64,000 nucleotides of DNA from CAVVAY01 sp963746465 (GCA_963746465.1 CAVVAY010000005.1:992001-1056000), one strand, 5' to 3'. Positions 1-7,729 are shown, numbered from the stretch's first letter. Program-made: numbers and translations. Notes: generated by a model not told the origin, from the sequence alone.

Positions 1-1166
1 CGGGGACACTCGAAGCGGACTCGCAGACCGCAGTGGTGCAGAAGCTCAAGACGATGGGCTACGCACCGCTGTCCGTCCAGGAGCACAAGGCCGGGATGAA
101 CAAGGAGCTGAACATCCCCGGCTTCGGCAAGAAGATCAAGCTCAAGGACCTCGCGGTCATGTCGCGCCAGTTCGCCGTCATGATCAACTCGTCGCTGTCG
201 CTGCTTCGCTCCCTGACGATCCTGGCGCAGCAGAGCGAGAACAAGGAGCTCGCCCGGGTCCTGAACGAAGTGGCCAAGGACGTCGAGACCGGCCAGGCGC
301 TGTCCCAGGCGATGGCCAAGCACCCGGACGCCTTCCCGCCGCTCATGGTCAACATGATCCGGGCCGGCGAGGTCGGCGGCTTCCTGGACGCGGTGCTTCT
401 CCAGATCGCTGAGAACTACGAGGCCGAGGTCAAGCTGCGGGGCAAGGTCAAGTCGGCGATGACCTACCCGGTCGTCGTGTTCGTCATCGCCATCCTCGCG
501 GTCATCGGCATGCTGCTGTTCATCGTGCCGATCTTCGCCGGCATGTTCGACGACCTCGGTGGCACCCTGCCGGCGCCCACCCGGGTGCTGGTCTTCCTCA
601 GCAAGGCGATGAAGATCCTCGCGCCGCTGGGAGTGGTGGCGTTCATCGCCTTCATGATCACCTGGCCCAAGGTCAAGCGCCTCGACCAGGTGCGCAACGT
701 CATGGACCCGCTCAAGCTCAAGCTGCCGGTCTTCGGATCGCTCTTCTCGAAGATCGCGCTCAGCCGGTTCAGCCGCAACCTCGGCACCATGATGAAGTCC
801 GGCGTCCCGATCCTGCAGGCCTTGGAGATCGTCTCGTCCACCACCGGCAACGTGGTGCTGGAGCGGGCCATCAAGGATGTCCAGGAGAGTGTCCGCAGCG
901 GTGAGTCGCTGGCCAAGCCCCTCGAGCAGCACGACGTCTTCCCGCCGATGGTGGTGCAGATGATGAGCGTCGGTGAGGACACCGGCGCCCTCGACGACAT
1001 GCTGGCGAAGATCGCCGAGTTCTACGACCAGGAGGTCGAGGCCACCACCGAGGCGCTCACCTCGCTGATCGAGCCGCTGATGATCGCCGTGCTCGGCGCC
1101 ATCATCGGATCGATGATCATCGCCCTGTACATGCCGATCTTCGGGGTCTTCAAGCTGATCAACTGA
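1..1166 (+). CDS. pilC: Type IV pilus inner-membrane platform protein PilC (GspF family), 5' partial
   Basis: Polytopic inner-membrane platform of the type IV pilus that couples the assembly/retraction ATPases to pilin insertion. The reading frame is open from base 3; codons before the first GTG (base 33) read GTLEADSQTAV, which matches the family pattern just before the first T2SSF domain, so the gene begins upstream of the window and the GTG is internal. Two T2SSF repeats are visible (near visible residues 55-180 and 255-380), with hydrophobic segments at TYPVVVFVIAILAVIGMLLF and IAVLGAIIGSMIIALYMPIF. pilB and pilT would be expected just upstream. It ends 41 bases before a strong hairpin terminator, so the pilA genes are transcribed separately. 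Confidence 0.95.
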   Translation, partial: GTLEADSQTAVVQKLKTMGYAPLSVQEHKAGMNKELNIPGFGKKIKLKDLAVMSRQFAVMINSSLSLLRSLTILAQQSENKELARVLNEVAKDVETGQALSQAMAKHPDAFPPLMVNMIRAGEVGGFLDAVLLQIAENYEAEVKLRGKVKSAMTYPVVVFVIAILAVIGMLLFIVPIFAGMFDDLGGTLPAPTRVLVFLSKAMKILAPLGVVAFIAFMITWPKVKRLDQVRNVMDPLKLKLPVFGSLFSKIALSRFSRNLGTMMKSGVPILQALEIVSSTTGNVVLERAIKDVQESVRSGESLAKPLEQHDVFPPMVVQMMSVGEDTGALDDMLAKIAEFYDQEVEATTEALTSLIEPLMIAVLGAIIGSMIIALYMPIFGVFKLIN

Positions 1167-1206
1167 CCGGCAGACAGGTCGCGGCGCCGCCTCGGACGGT
1201 GCTCGA

Positions 1207-1235
1207 GGGACCGCAGCCCGACGGGCTGCGGTCCC
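1207..1235 (+). terminator. Intrinsic terminator-like hairpin after pilC
   Basis: Perfect 13-bp stem (GGGACCGCAGCCC and its complement) with a 3-base GAC loop, followed by a short pyrimidine stretch. It separates the pilC transcript from the first riboswitch-pilA unit. There is no long T run, as usual in this phylum. Confidence 0.8.
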
Positions 1236-1337
1236 CTCTGTCGTCTGGTCCGAACAGGTGGTCCGGGCAATTTGGTCCTCGGGTGTGCTCAAGCCGTGCC
1301 GATCAGAGGCCGAATCACACTCTGTCATCGAGTTGTT

Positions 1338-1450
1338 CCGGCCAGACAGGGCACTCCCGTCGTGAGGCGGGGTCGCAAAGCCAGGGGAACGCAGGCACAC
1401 CGTCTGCGCTCAGCCCAGCTACCTCGGCCGGCTCGTCGCCAGACGGGCCG
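1338..1450 (+). ncRNA. Cyclic di-GMP-I (GEMM-I)-like riboswitch, copy 1, upstream of pilA1
   Basis: The leader contains the GEMM-I landmarks in order: ACAGGGCA (1346-1353), a stem capped by a GUGA (GNRA) tetraloop (stem 1355-1370, loop 1362-1365), then CGCAAAGCC (1374-1382). A 5-bp P1 is possible between CGGCC (1339-1343) and GGCCG (1446-1450). The second arm (1383-1440) is less like the classical consensus, so the ligand could be a related dinucleotide. c-di-GMP riboswitches are known upstream of pilin genes in other phyla. A covariance-model search would decide. Confidence 0.65.
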
Positions 1451-1482
1451 CGGGGGACCGGCGGTTGCAGCTCATCACCTAG

Positions 1483-1495
1483 GTCCTGAAAGGAC
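1483..1495 (+). promoter_or_regulatory. Small hairpin that buries the pilA1 Shine-Dalgarno
   Basis: GTCCT-GAA-AGGAC forms a 5-bp stem whose 3' arm is part of the AAAGGA ribosome site eight bases before the ATG. It lies downstream of the aptamer, where an expression platform would sit, and is conserved in copy 2. This suggests translational control; the switching mechanism is inferred. Confidence 0.45.
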
Positions 1496-1502
1496 ACAGC
1501 GA

Positions 1503-1994
1503 ATGCTCGCTCGCATGCGCAAGTCGATGGACGAGAAGGACCAGGGCTTCACCCTGATCGAGCTCCTCGTCGTCATGATCATCATCGGTATCCTGGCCGC
1601 CATCGCCATCCCGGTCTTCCTGAGCCAGCGCAAGAAGGCCCAGGACTCGGCGGCGAAGGCCGACGTCTCCACCATCGGCAAGGAGGTCGCCACCTACTAC
1701 GTCGACGGTGTCGGCTCGACCGCCAGCGGCGCGATGGCCATCACCCAGGTCGCCGGTCGCTACGTGCTCAACGTGACCGCTGCCGCGGGCCCGCCCGCCG
1801 TGGACGCGGTCGCCAACCAGGACCTGGGCAAGGCCAGCGCGAACAACGTGCTCGCCGCCCAGCAGTTCGTGGACGACACGCACTGGTGCGTCTCGGTCAC
1901 CAACTCCAAGGGTGACAAGGCGGTGACCGGCTACAAGTACTCCGCCAAGGGCGGCCTCGGCACCGGTACCTGCGTCGCGGCGGACTGGACGTAG
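1503..1994 (+). CDS. pilA1: Type IV major pilin PilA, copy 1
   Basis: Major-pilin-type prepilin of 163 aa. A 15-residue charged leader ends in Gly15 before the processed N-terminus FTLIELLVVMIIIGILAAIA, with Glu at mature position 5, the classical type III signal cleaved and methylated by PilD (encoded at 6947). The mature protein has the N-terminal hydrophobic helix, an Ala/Gly-rich globular domain and two cysteines (HWCVS and GTCVA) that could close a C-terminal disulfide loop. The start ATG 1503 follows AAAGGA by eight bases; longer upstream frames run through the riboswitch and are not credible. It is bounded by a riboswitch and a terminator, so it is monocistronic. It differs from copy 2 at three residues. 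Confidence 0.93.
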   Translation: MLARMRKSMDEKDQGFTLIELLVVMIIIGILAAIAIPVFLSQRKKAQDSAAKADVSTIGKEVATYYVDGVGSTASGAMAITQVAGRYVLNVTAAAGPPAVDAVANQDLGKASANNVLAAQQFVDDTHWCVSVTNSKGDKAVTGYKYSAKGGLGTGTCVAADWT

Positions 1995-2028
1995 GAAGCA
2001 GTCCTGGCAAACACCCGCACAACAGTAC

Positions 2029-2066
2029 GAGGGCGGCTCCCGAACGGGAGCCGCCCTCCTACTTTT
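2029..2066 (+). terminator. Rho-independent terminator of pilA1
   Basis: Perfect 13-bp stem (2029-2041 with 2046-2058), 4-base GAAC loop, followed by CTACTTTT. One of the few hairpins here with a real T tract. Confidence 0.88.
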
Positions 2067-2072
2067 GGCCAG

Positions 2073-2098
2073 TAAAGTCCCGCCCGGACCTTGCCGAT
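2073..2098 (+). promoter_or_regulatory. Possible sigma-28/WhiG-type promoter of pilA2
   Basis: TAAAGT at 2073-2078 and GCCGAT at 2093-2098 resemble the TAAA-N15-GCCGATAA consensus of flagellar/WhiG-type sigma factors, with a spacer of 16 from TAAA. Copy 1 has GCCGATCA at the equivalent place (1298-1305) but no obvious TAAA, which lowers confidence. Confidence 0.3.
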
Positions 2099-2123
2099 GG
2101 ACTAGTCGTCAACAGAGCTGCAA

Positions 2124-2235
2124 CGGCCAGACAAGGCACACCTGTCGTGAGGCGGGGTCGCAAAGCCAGGGGAACGCAGGCACACCGTCTGCGCTCAGCC
2201 CAGCTACCTCGGCCGGCTCGTCGCCAGACGGGCCG
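2124..2235 (+). ncRNA. Cyclic di-GMP-I (GEMM-I)-like riboswitch, copy 2, upstream of pilA2
   Basis: Same architecture as copy 1: ACAAGGCA, the GUGA-capped stem, CGCAAAGCC, a nearly identical second arm, and P1 pairing CGGCC (2124-2128) with GGCCG (2231-2235). The few differences lie mostly in the first stem (ACACCTGTC here, ACTCCCGTC in copy 1) and largely keep the pairing. Conservation of the pairs while flanks diverge supports a functional RNA. Confidence 0.65.
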
Positions 2236-2266
2236 CGGGGGACCGGCGGAGCAGCCCAACACTCGG

Positions 2267-2279
2267 GTCCTGAAAGGAC
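2267..2279 (+). promoter_or_regulatory. Small hairpin that buries the pilA2 Shine-Dalgarno
   Basis: Identical GTCCT-GAA-AGGAC element as at 1483, although the sequence between aptamer and hairpin differs from copy 1. Selective conservation points to a role in translation control. Confidence 0.45.
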
Positions 2280-2286
2280 ACAGCGA

Positions 2287-2778
2287 ATGCTCGCTCGCAT
2301 GCGCAAGTCGATGGACGAGAAGGACCAGGGCTTCACCCTGATCGAGCTCCTCGTCGTCATGATCATCATCGGTATCCTGGCTGCCATCGCCATCCCGGTC
2401 TTCCTGAGCCAGCGCAAGAAGGCCCAGGACTCGGCGGCGAAGGCCGACGTCTCCACCATCGGCAAGGAGGTCGCCACCTACTACGTCGACGGTGTCGGCT
2501 CGACCGCCAGCGGCGCGATGGCCATCACCCAGGTCGCCGGTCGCTACGTGCTCAACGTGACCGCTGCCGCGGGCCCGCCCGCCGTGGACGCTGTCACCAA
2601 CCAGGACCTGGGCAAGGCCAGCGCGAACAACGTGCTCGACGCCCAGCAGTTCGTGGACGACACGCACTGGTGCGTCTCGATCACCAACTCCAAGGGTGAC
2701 AAGGCGGTGACCGGCTACAAGTACTCCGCCAAGGGCGGCCTCGGCACCGGTACCTGCGTTGCGGCGGACTGGACGTAG
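2287..2778 (+). CDS. pilA2: Type IV major pilin PilA, copy 2
   Basis: 163-aa prepilin almost identical to copy 1 (Ala to Thr, Ala to Asp and Val to Ile in the last third; I count six base differences over the gene). It has the same leader, Gly/Phe cleavage site, Glu5, hydrophobic helix and two cysteines. It has its own riboswitch, Shine-Dalgarno hairpin and terminator, so both copies can be expressed independently. The three changes fall in the globular part exposed on the fibre, so the copies may differ in surface properties; alternatively this is a dosage duplication. Confidence 0.93.
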   Translation: MLARMRKSMDEKDQGFTLIELLVVMIIIGILAAIAIPVFLSQRKKAQDSAAKADVSTIGKEVATYYVDGVGSTASGAMAITQVAGRYVLNVTAAAGPPAVDAVTNQDLGKASANNVLDAQQFVDDTHWCVSITNSKGDKAVTGYKYSAKGGLGTGTCVAADWT

Positions 2779-2808
2779 GAAGCGGTCCTGGCATACACCC
2801 GCACGACA

Positions 2809-2844
2809 GCTGAGGGCGGCTTCCACCGGGAAGCCGCCCTCAGC
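2809..2844 (+). terminator. Terminator hairpin of pilA2
   Basis: Perfect 16-bp stem (2809-2824 with 2829-2844) and ACCG loop. There is no T tract downstream, but it is one of the most stable hairpins in the window. Confidence 0.82.
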
Positions 2845-2967
2845 GCGTTCAAGTACGGCGCGCCGGTTGCCGAAGTAGCAGAAGTGTCGATGGCCCCGGT
2901 GGCCGGACTACTGACCCACGGGTATGACGAAACGAGGCGGGATCGTGTCGCGGACAGGGGATCGGTC

Positions 2968-4782
2968 GTGACGAGCACGGGTGGCCCACGTCCGGGTCCG
3001 GCCTCGTCACAGTCCGACGACGGCTTCACACTGATCGAGCTGGTGGTGGCGCTGTCCGTCATCTTCGCCGTCATGACGTCGATGATCTTTCTCTTCGTCG
3101 GCGCCCTCAAGACCGTCTCCCAGTCGAAGCAGCGCCAGACCGCTACCGCGCTGGCCACCCAGACGCTCGAGCGGATGCGGGCCCTGCCGTACGACACGAT
3201 CAAGATCGGCGTGAAGAAGGGCACGACTGCCTTCAACACCGACCCGGACATCGCTGACAAGCTCACCACGCCGCGGCTGGCTCCGACCAAGTACACCAGC
3301 GTCAACGAGGTCCTGCTGACGTCGGCCGGCCAGACCGACCCGCTGCTCAGCAACCACCGGGCCGTCACGCGGATCGACGACGTCGACTACACGGTAGGCG
3401 TCTACGTGAGCCAGGCGGCCACGCCGCAGCCGGCGTACAACCTGACGGCGCTGGTGACCTACCAGTCCGCAGCGAGTCAGGGCAAGCGGACCGTGATGGA
3501 GCGGACGACGGCGTTCTCGCCGAGCGGCTGCCTGTCGACCTCGACGCACCCGTTCGCCGGACCCTGCCAGGCCTCGTTCTCGGCCCGCGCCGGCGTCACC
3601 AGCGGCGGGTTCACCCTGGCGAATCCCACCGACCCGACGGCCCCGATCGCCGGCCTGGACGCGACCTCGTTCGGCCTCGAGCTCGCCGAGTTGTCGGCCG
3701 CGACCGACATCGAGCAGACCACCACGCTGACCGCCGGTGCGAAGACGACGACGGCGACCAAGACGGTGAGCGGCGTGACCACGACGAGCGGCGGCAAGTC
3801 CGCGTCGACGGCCGCGGACAGCGACCCCTCCAGCTCGGCCGCCGCGGCGACCGACCTCAAGACGGCAGCGGCGCAGACCTCGGCCGCGCAGTCCGTCTCG
3901 TCGGGCTCTGCGGGCCTCCTCTCGGCGACCCCGACGACCGGGGACACCGGCAACGCCGCCTCCCAGGTCGTGGCGGGAGCAACCGGCTGCGTGGACACGA
4001 CCGGTACAGCCATCGCGACGGGTCAGCCCTGCTCCAGCGGTGCTGTCCAGCCGCTCGGAACCGCCGGTCAGGTGCAGCTGGACATCTACGGCGACAACGG
4101 TGCCGCCGGACGTGACCTGCCGGCGTTCTCCCTCGCCTCGGTGGCAGCAGCACCGTCGGCCACCCGGGCCATGGCCGGCCGATTCACCACGACGAATGCC
4201 GCTGCCTGCACCGCGGCGGCTCCGCCCAACTGCGCGCACGCCAGCGTCTCGCGGACACTGGGTACCGTCACCGTCGGCTCGGTCCCCGCGCGATCGGGCG
4301 GCCTGGACACCGGGCCGGCCGCCTACACCGGGTCGTTCTCGGTGACCGGCCTGTCGGAGTCGGCGCGTGCCGAGTCCGGCACCGGCTACCGGGCCGCGAC
4401 GCTGACTCGCGCCGCAGGCTCTCTCAGCTACTGGAACGGGACGGGGTACACCGCCGTCCCGCTGACCGGCGTCGCAGCCGACACCACCTACGACCCGCCG
4501 GCCGCCACGTTCACCTACCGGCAGTTCGCGCACCTCGGGGTGGTGATCACGGTGGACTCGATCATCAAGGTGAGCGCGCCTCGCCTGACCTCGGTGCCGG
4601 CGACCCCGGGAACGTGCACGCCGGACGCCTGCACCCAGCGCGCGACCTCGGCGAGCACCGTGTCGGCCGACACGACCTACGTGATCTCGATCGACGGCTT
4701 CGAGCAGACGCGATTCGTGATCCGGACCGACCTCGGCGCCCTCAATGCCCAGACCTCCTTCCGGGCGGCACCCCTTGCGTGA
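2968..4782 (+). CDS. PilV-like minor pilin with long Ser/Thr/Ala-rich region
   Basis: Predicted minor pilin of 604 aa. A 19-residue leader ends DDG before FTLIELVVALSVIFAVMTSM, with Glu5; the segment TQTLERMRALPYD is typical of PilV/GspI-type pilins. Residues of roughly 230-360 are low-complexity Thr/Ser/Ala-rich and the C-terminal third is globular with several Cys pairs. At about four times a normal minor pilin, it could carry an adhesive tip or surface domain. GTG 2968 is chosen because AGGGG ends seven bases before it and the leader is then of normal length; GTG 2884 in the same frame is the longer alternative. It is the first gene of a run continuing to pilD. Confidence 0.8.
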   Translation: MTSTGGPRPGPASSQSDDGFTLIELVVALSVIFAVMTSMIFLFVGALKTVSQSKQRQTATALATQTLERMRALPYDTIKIGVKKGTTAFNTDPDIADKLTTPRLAPTKYTSVNEVLLTSAGQTDPLLSNHRAVTRIDDVDYTVGVYVSQAATPQPAYNLTALVTYQSAASQGKRTVMERTTAFSPSGCLSTSTHPFAGPCQASFSARAGVTSGGFTLANPTDPTAPIAGLDATSFGLELAELSAATDIEQTTTLTAGAKTTTATKTVSGVTTTSGGKSASTAADSDPSSSAAAATDLKTAAAQTSAAQSVSSGSAGLLSATPTTGDTGNAASQVVAGATGCVDTTGTAIATGQPCSSGAVQPLGTAGQVQLDIYGDNGAAGRDLPAFSLASVAAAPSATRAMAGRFTTTNAAACTAAAPPNCAHASVSRTLGTVTVGSVPARSGGLDTGPAAYTGSFSVTGLSESARAESGTGYRAATLTRAAGSLSYWNGTGYTAVPLTGVAADTTYDPPAATFTYRQFAHLGVVITVDSIIKVSAPRLTSVPATPGTCTPDACTQRATSASTVSADTTYVISIDGFEQTRFVIRTDLGALNAQTSFRAAPLA

Positions 4783-4789
4783 GCTGAGA

Positions 4790-5437
4790 ATGCGTAGGCA
4801 GCGACTGGTCCGGTCCGACGAGGGAGTCTCCCTGCCGGAGCTCCTGGTGACGATGGCGATCTTCTCGCTGGTCATGTCCATCGTCTTCACGGCCATGATC
4901 TCGGTCCAGCGCCAGACGGCGAAGGTCGAGCAGAGCGCCGCCGCCGTCAGCCAGGTGCGCGCCGGACTCGCCCAGATCGACAAGCAGGTCCGCTCGGGCA
5001 ACGTCCTGTACAGCCCGGCGGACGAACCGGCCGGCGTGCCCTCCTGCCAGTCTTCCGGGACGTCGGGGACCTGCATGCGGGTCTACACGCAGACCAACGG
5101 ACCCCAACGCTGTGTCCAATGGCAGGTCATCGCAGACCCCGCCAAGCCGGGTACGAGCATCCTGCGCAGCCGCGGTTGGACGTCCACCTGGACGACCGAC
5201 GGGAACGTCTCGGCCTGGGCCACCGTGGCCCGCGGCCTGAGCACCACGCCGTCGGTCATGCCCTTCACGCTGCAGGGCGGTGCCACGGCGTACAAGTCGC
5301 GGCTGCTCGACGTCCGCCTCGAGGCAGTCGACCCGCGGCGGCCGGGCAAGCCGACCGTGATCAGCTCGTCGCTCTCCGGCCGCAACACCAACTACGGCTA
5401 CGACACCGGGCTCTGCAGCCCGGTGCCCCCTGCGTGA
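4790..5437 (+). CDS. PilW/GspJ-like prepilin (minor pilin)
   Basis: 215-aa prepilin-like protein. Short leader MRRQRLVRSDEG, then VSLPELLVTMAIFSLVMSIV with Glu at mature position 5, the type III signal with Val in place of Phe, as found in minor pilins. The body has the strand-rich W/J-type fold pattern (VRSGNVLYSP, CVQWQVIADP) and four cysteines. It starts eight bases after the previous stop. ATG 4790 is preferred; TTG 4775 and ATG 4745 are in frame but would lengthen the leader and overlap the gene before. It presumably primes pilus assembly with its neighbours. Confidence 0.8.
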   Translation: MRRQRLVRSDEGVSLPELLVTMAIFSLVMSIVFTAMISVQRQTAKVEQSAAAVSQVRAGLAQIDKQVRSGNVLYSPADEPAGVPSCQSSGTSGTCMRVYTQTNGPQRCVQWQVIADPAKPGTSILRSRGWTSTWTTDGNVSAWATVARGLSTTPSVMPFTLQGGATAYKSRLLDVRLEAVDPRRPGKPTVISSSLSGRNTNYGYDTGLCSPVPPA

Positions 5438-5448
5438 TGGAGGATCAG

Positions 5449-6897
5449 ATGCGCCGGAACCTGAGACGGACCGACGACGACGGCATCGCGCTGGTCGCGG
5501 CGGTCGCTGTGGTGATGCTGGTGACCCTGTTGATGGGGACGCTGATCGCCTACGCGGTCTCCGAGACCCGGCAGACCGGCCGGGACCGGCAGCGGTCCTC
5601 CGCGGTGATGCGGGCCGAGGGCAGCGTCGACAGCACGCTGGCCCAGATGCAGGGCGCGACGCTGGCGACCCTGCCCTGCGGATCGACCACCACGAACAGC
5701 GAGGTGGCCCGGGACGCCACCTCGATCGCGACCACGGTGACGTATTACAACGCCGCCGGCGGCGTGTTGGCGTGCCCGCTGGCGGCCGGCGCCCTGGTGT
5801 CCCAGGCGCTGGTGAAGTCGACCGCGACGACGAGCTCGCTGGCCGGTCAGGCCCCGGCCAAGCGGGCCATCGAGTCGCTGGTGCAGGTGAACCCCAACCC
5901 GGGACTGAACAAGGCGATCTTCGGCAACGCCGGTGTGGACACGAACAAGCACCTCGACGTCCTCGGCAGCCAGCCCGGCCGGAACGACGCGAACGTCTAC
6001 AGCAACCACCACGTCACCTGCGGCGGCGACGGGCAGTACAACGGCTCCTTGATCGTGCAGGGCACGATCACCCTCGGCGGCTGCAACGTCGCCGGGAACG
6101 CCTGGGCCACCGCGGGCGTCACCGCGAGCAGCACCTCGATCGGCGGTGTGCTGGTCTCGGCCGGCAACGCCGCTCTGGCCGACTCGACGGCGGTCACCAA
6201 CACGGTGCGGGCCAGCGGCACCATCAAGGACACCGGCGGCGGGACCTGGGCCGGCTGCTCGGTGCCGGCCAAGTGCGCCGCCGGCTCGACGGTCGACCCG
6301 CCGCCGGCCGAGCCCTTCCCGCTCCTGCCCTATGACACCGCACCGTGGATCGCGGCCGGCTACAGCGCGACCATCGTCGAGAAGAACACCTGCTCCGCAG
6401 GCTTTGCCGACCAGGCCGCCGACTGGCTCCTCGCCAACGCGGCGACCATCACCCAGCCGACCATCCTGCACACCACTTGCCCGAACGGCATCTACTTCAA
6501 GAACAACGGGGACATCACCCTCAACAAGAACCTGGTGGTCTTCTCCAACGGCGGGGTGAGCTTCAAGAACAACGCGTCGTTCGTGTCCTCCGACGGCACC
6601 ATGAAGTATCTCTACCTGATCCAGCCCAGCGGCGCGGTCACGATGCCCTGCACCGTTGACGGCATCGACATGAAGAACAACCTCGACGGCTCGCCGACGG
6701 TGAGCACGCTCTTCTACACGCCGTGCAACATCTCGGTGAAGAACAACACCACGTTCTACGGGCAGATGTACGCCGGCGGCACGGTCGAAGCCAAGATGAA
6801 CCTGAGCGTGACCTTCGCCCCGCTGCCGGTGTACGGCCTGCTCAACAACACGCCTACGTACAGCATCGACATCCAGTTCAAGCGGGAGACACGCTGA
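5449..6897 (+). CDS. PilX-type minor pilin with KNN-repeat body
   Basis: 482 aa. The N-terminus RRTDDDGIALVAAVAVVMLV matches the PilX N-terminal domain, a prepilin-like helix lacking Glu5. After about residue 180 the protein is Gly/Asn/Thr-rich with recurring KNN motifs (FKNNGD, FKNNAS, MKNNLD, VKNNTT) in strands separated by turns, suggestive of a beta-helix or adhesin-like fold. ATG 5449 is preferred because GGAGG ends five bases before it; ATG 5437 overlapping the previous stop is also in frame. PilX proteins promote pilus surface display and aggregation; the exact role here is inferred. Confidence 0.78.
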   Translation: MRRNLRRTDDDGIALVAAVAVVMLVTLLMGTLIAYAVSETRQTGRDRQRSSAVMRAEGSVDSTLAQMQGATLATLPCGSTTTNSEVARDATSIATTVTYYNAAGGVLACPLAAGALVSQALVKSTATTSSLAGQAPAKRAIESLVQVNPNPGLNKAIFGNAGVDTNKHLDVLGSQPGRNDANVYSNHHVTCGGDGQYNGSLIVQGTITLGGCNVAGNAWATAGVTASSTSIGGVLVSAGNAALADSTAVTNTVRASGTIKDTGGGTWAGCSVPAKCAAGSTVDPPPAEPFPLLPYDTAPWIAAGYSATIVEKNTCSAGFADQAADWLLANAATITQPTILHTTCPNGIYFKNNGDITLNKNLVVFSNGGVSFKNNASFVSSDGTMKYLYLIQPSGAVTMPCTVDGIDMKNNLDGSPTVSTLFYTPCNISVKNNTTFYGQMYAGGTVEAKMNLSVTFAPLPVYGLLNNTPTYSIDIQFKRETR

Positions 6898-6932
6898 GGC
6901 TCCGGCACCGGCCCGGGTCACCGCCGCCCCAC

Positions 6933-6938
6933 TACGCT
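6933..6938 (+). promoter_or_regulatory. Possible leaderless -10 box of pilD
   Basis: TACGCT eight bases before the GTG of pilD, with no Shine-Dalgarno. Same spacing as other TAnnnT boxes in the window (14247, 37245, 49560, 63161). Confidence 0.4.
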
Positions 6939-6946
6939 GGCGGCTC

Positions 6947-7729
6947 GTGACTCTCCTTCTCGCGGTCCTGTGCGGGTTCCTCGGGCTGATGATCGGGTCC
7001 TTCCTCAACGTCGTCATCTGGCGGGTCCCGCGGGGCGAGTCGGTCATCCGGCCGGCGTCGCACTGCCCGGGCTGCGACCGGCCGATCCGGAACCGGGACA
7101 ACATCCCGGTCGTCAGCTGGCTCCTGCTGCGCGGCAGGTGCCGCGACTGCGGCGAGCCGATCGCCGTGCGGTACCCACTCGTCGAGCTCAGTACCGCGGC
7201 CGTCTTCGCGGTCCTGGCCTGGCGCCTGGGGCTGGCGGTCGAGCTGCCCGCCTTCTTGTACCTGGGTGCCGTGGGCGTCGCGCTGGCGATGATCGACATC
7301 GACGTCAAGAGGCTGCCTGACGCCCTCGTGCTGCCGTCGTACCTGGTCGCCGGGATCCTGCTCGCGGTGGCGGCGCTGGCGGACGACCGGTGGGACGACC
7401 TTCTGCGCGCGGCGATCGGGATGGTGGCCCTCTACTGCTTCTACTTCGTCCTGGCGTGGGTCTACCCGGCCGGGATGGGCTTCGGCGACGTCAAGCTGGC
7501 CGGCGTCCTGGGCCTCTGCCTCGGCTGGCTGGGCTGGGGCGAGCTGGTCGTGGGGGCCTTCCTGGGCTTCCTGTTCGGCGGCGTGCTCGGCCTCCTGCTC
7601 ATGGCGTTCGGGCGGGCGGGTCGGAAGTCGAAGCTGCCGTTCGGTCCGTACATGCTGGCCGGCGCTTTCGCGTCGATCCTGTGGGGCGGTGCTTTGGCAG
7701 ACCTTTACCTCGACAGCGCGCTCGGCTGA
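6947..7729 (+). CDS. pilD: Prepilin peptidase / N-methyltransferase PilD
   Basis: 260-aa bifunctional inner-membrane aspartyl protease that cuts prepilin leaders after Gly and methylates the new N-terminus. The N-terminal domain carries the two zinc CxxC pairs (CPGC and CRDC near residues 43-67), so the methylase domain is complete. The catalytic aspartates are in IDIDVKRLPD and in GMGFGDVKLAG, the GxGDxK peptidase motif. About eight membrane segments, length normal for the family. Its substrates are the five prepilins encoded just upstream. It starts 49 bases after the PilX-type gene with no clear ribosome site, so it may be leaderless. Confidence 0.95.
   Translation: MTLLLAVLCGFLGLMIGSFLNVVIWRVPRGESVIRPASHCPGCDRPIRNRDNIPVVSWLLLRGRCRDCGEPIAVRYPLVELSTAAVFAVLAWRLGLAVELPAFLYLGAVGVALAMIDIDVKRLPDALVLPSYLVAGILLAVAALADDRWDDLLRAAIGMVALYCFYFVLAWVYPAGMGFGDVKLAGVLGLCLGWLGWGELVVGAFLGFLFGGVLGLLLMAFGRAGRKSKLPFGPYMLAGAFASILWGGALADLYLDSALG

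Larger units (their letters stand above)
1339..2058 (+). repeat. Direct repeat unit A: riboswitch + pilA1 + 3' UTR
   Basis: First copy of a tandem duplication of about 720 bp with a period of about 785 bp. Similarity runs from the aptamer P1 through the coding region into the 3' UTR (GTAGGAAGC-GTCCTGGCA, then the GGGCGGC hairpin arm) and is lost upstream of the aptamer. Partner is 2124-2844. Confidence 0.85.
2124..2844 (+). repeat. Direct repeat unit B: riboswitch + pilA2 + 3' UTR
   Basis: Second copy of the pilin unit. The coding part is about 99 percent identical to unit A while the terminator and aptamer flanks have drifted, a pattern expected from gene conversion within the coding region or a recent duplication. 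Confidence 0.85.

Noticed and set aside
33..1166. GTG 33 as the true start of pilC
   Set aside because: The frame is open before it and those codons match the PilC family, so the gene is truncated by the window edge.
3007..5076. Very long minus-strand open frame opposite the minor pilin genes
   Set aside because: It is a GC-rich shadow of the real genes: Arg/Gly/Ala-biased with no domain, while the plus strand has clear prepilin signals and ribosome sites.
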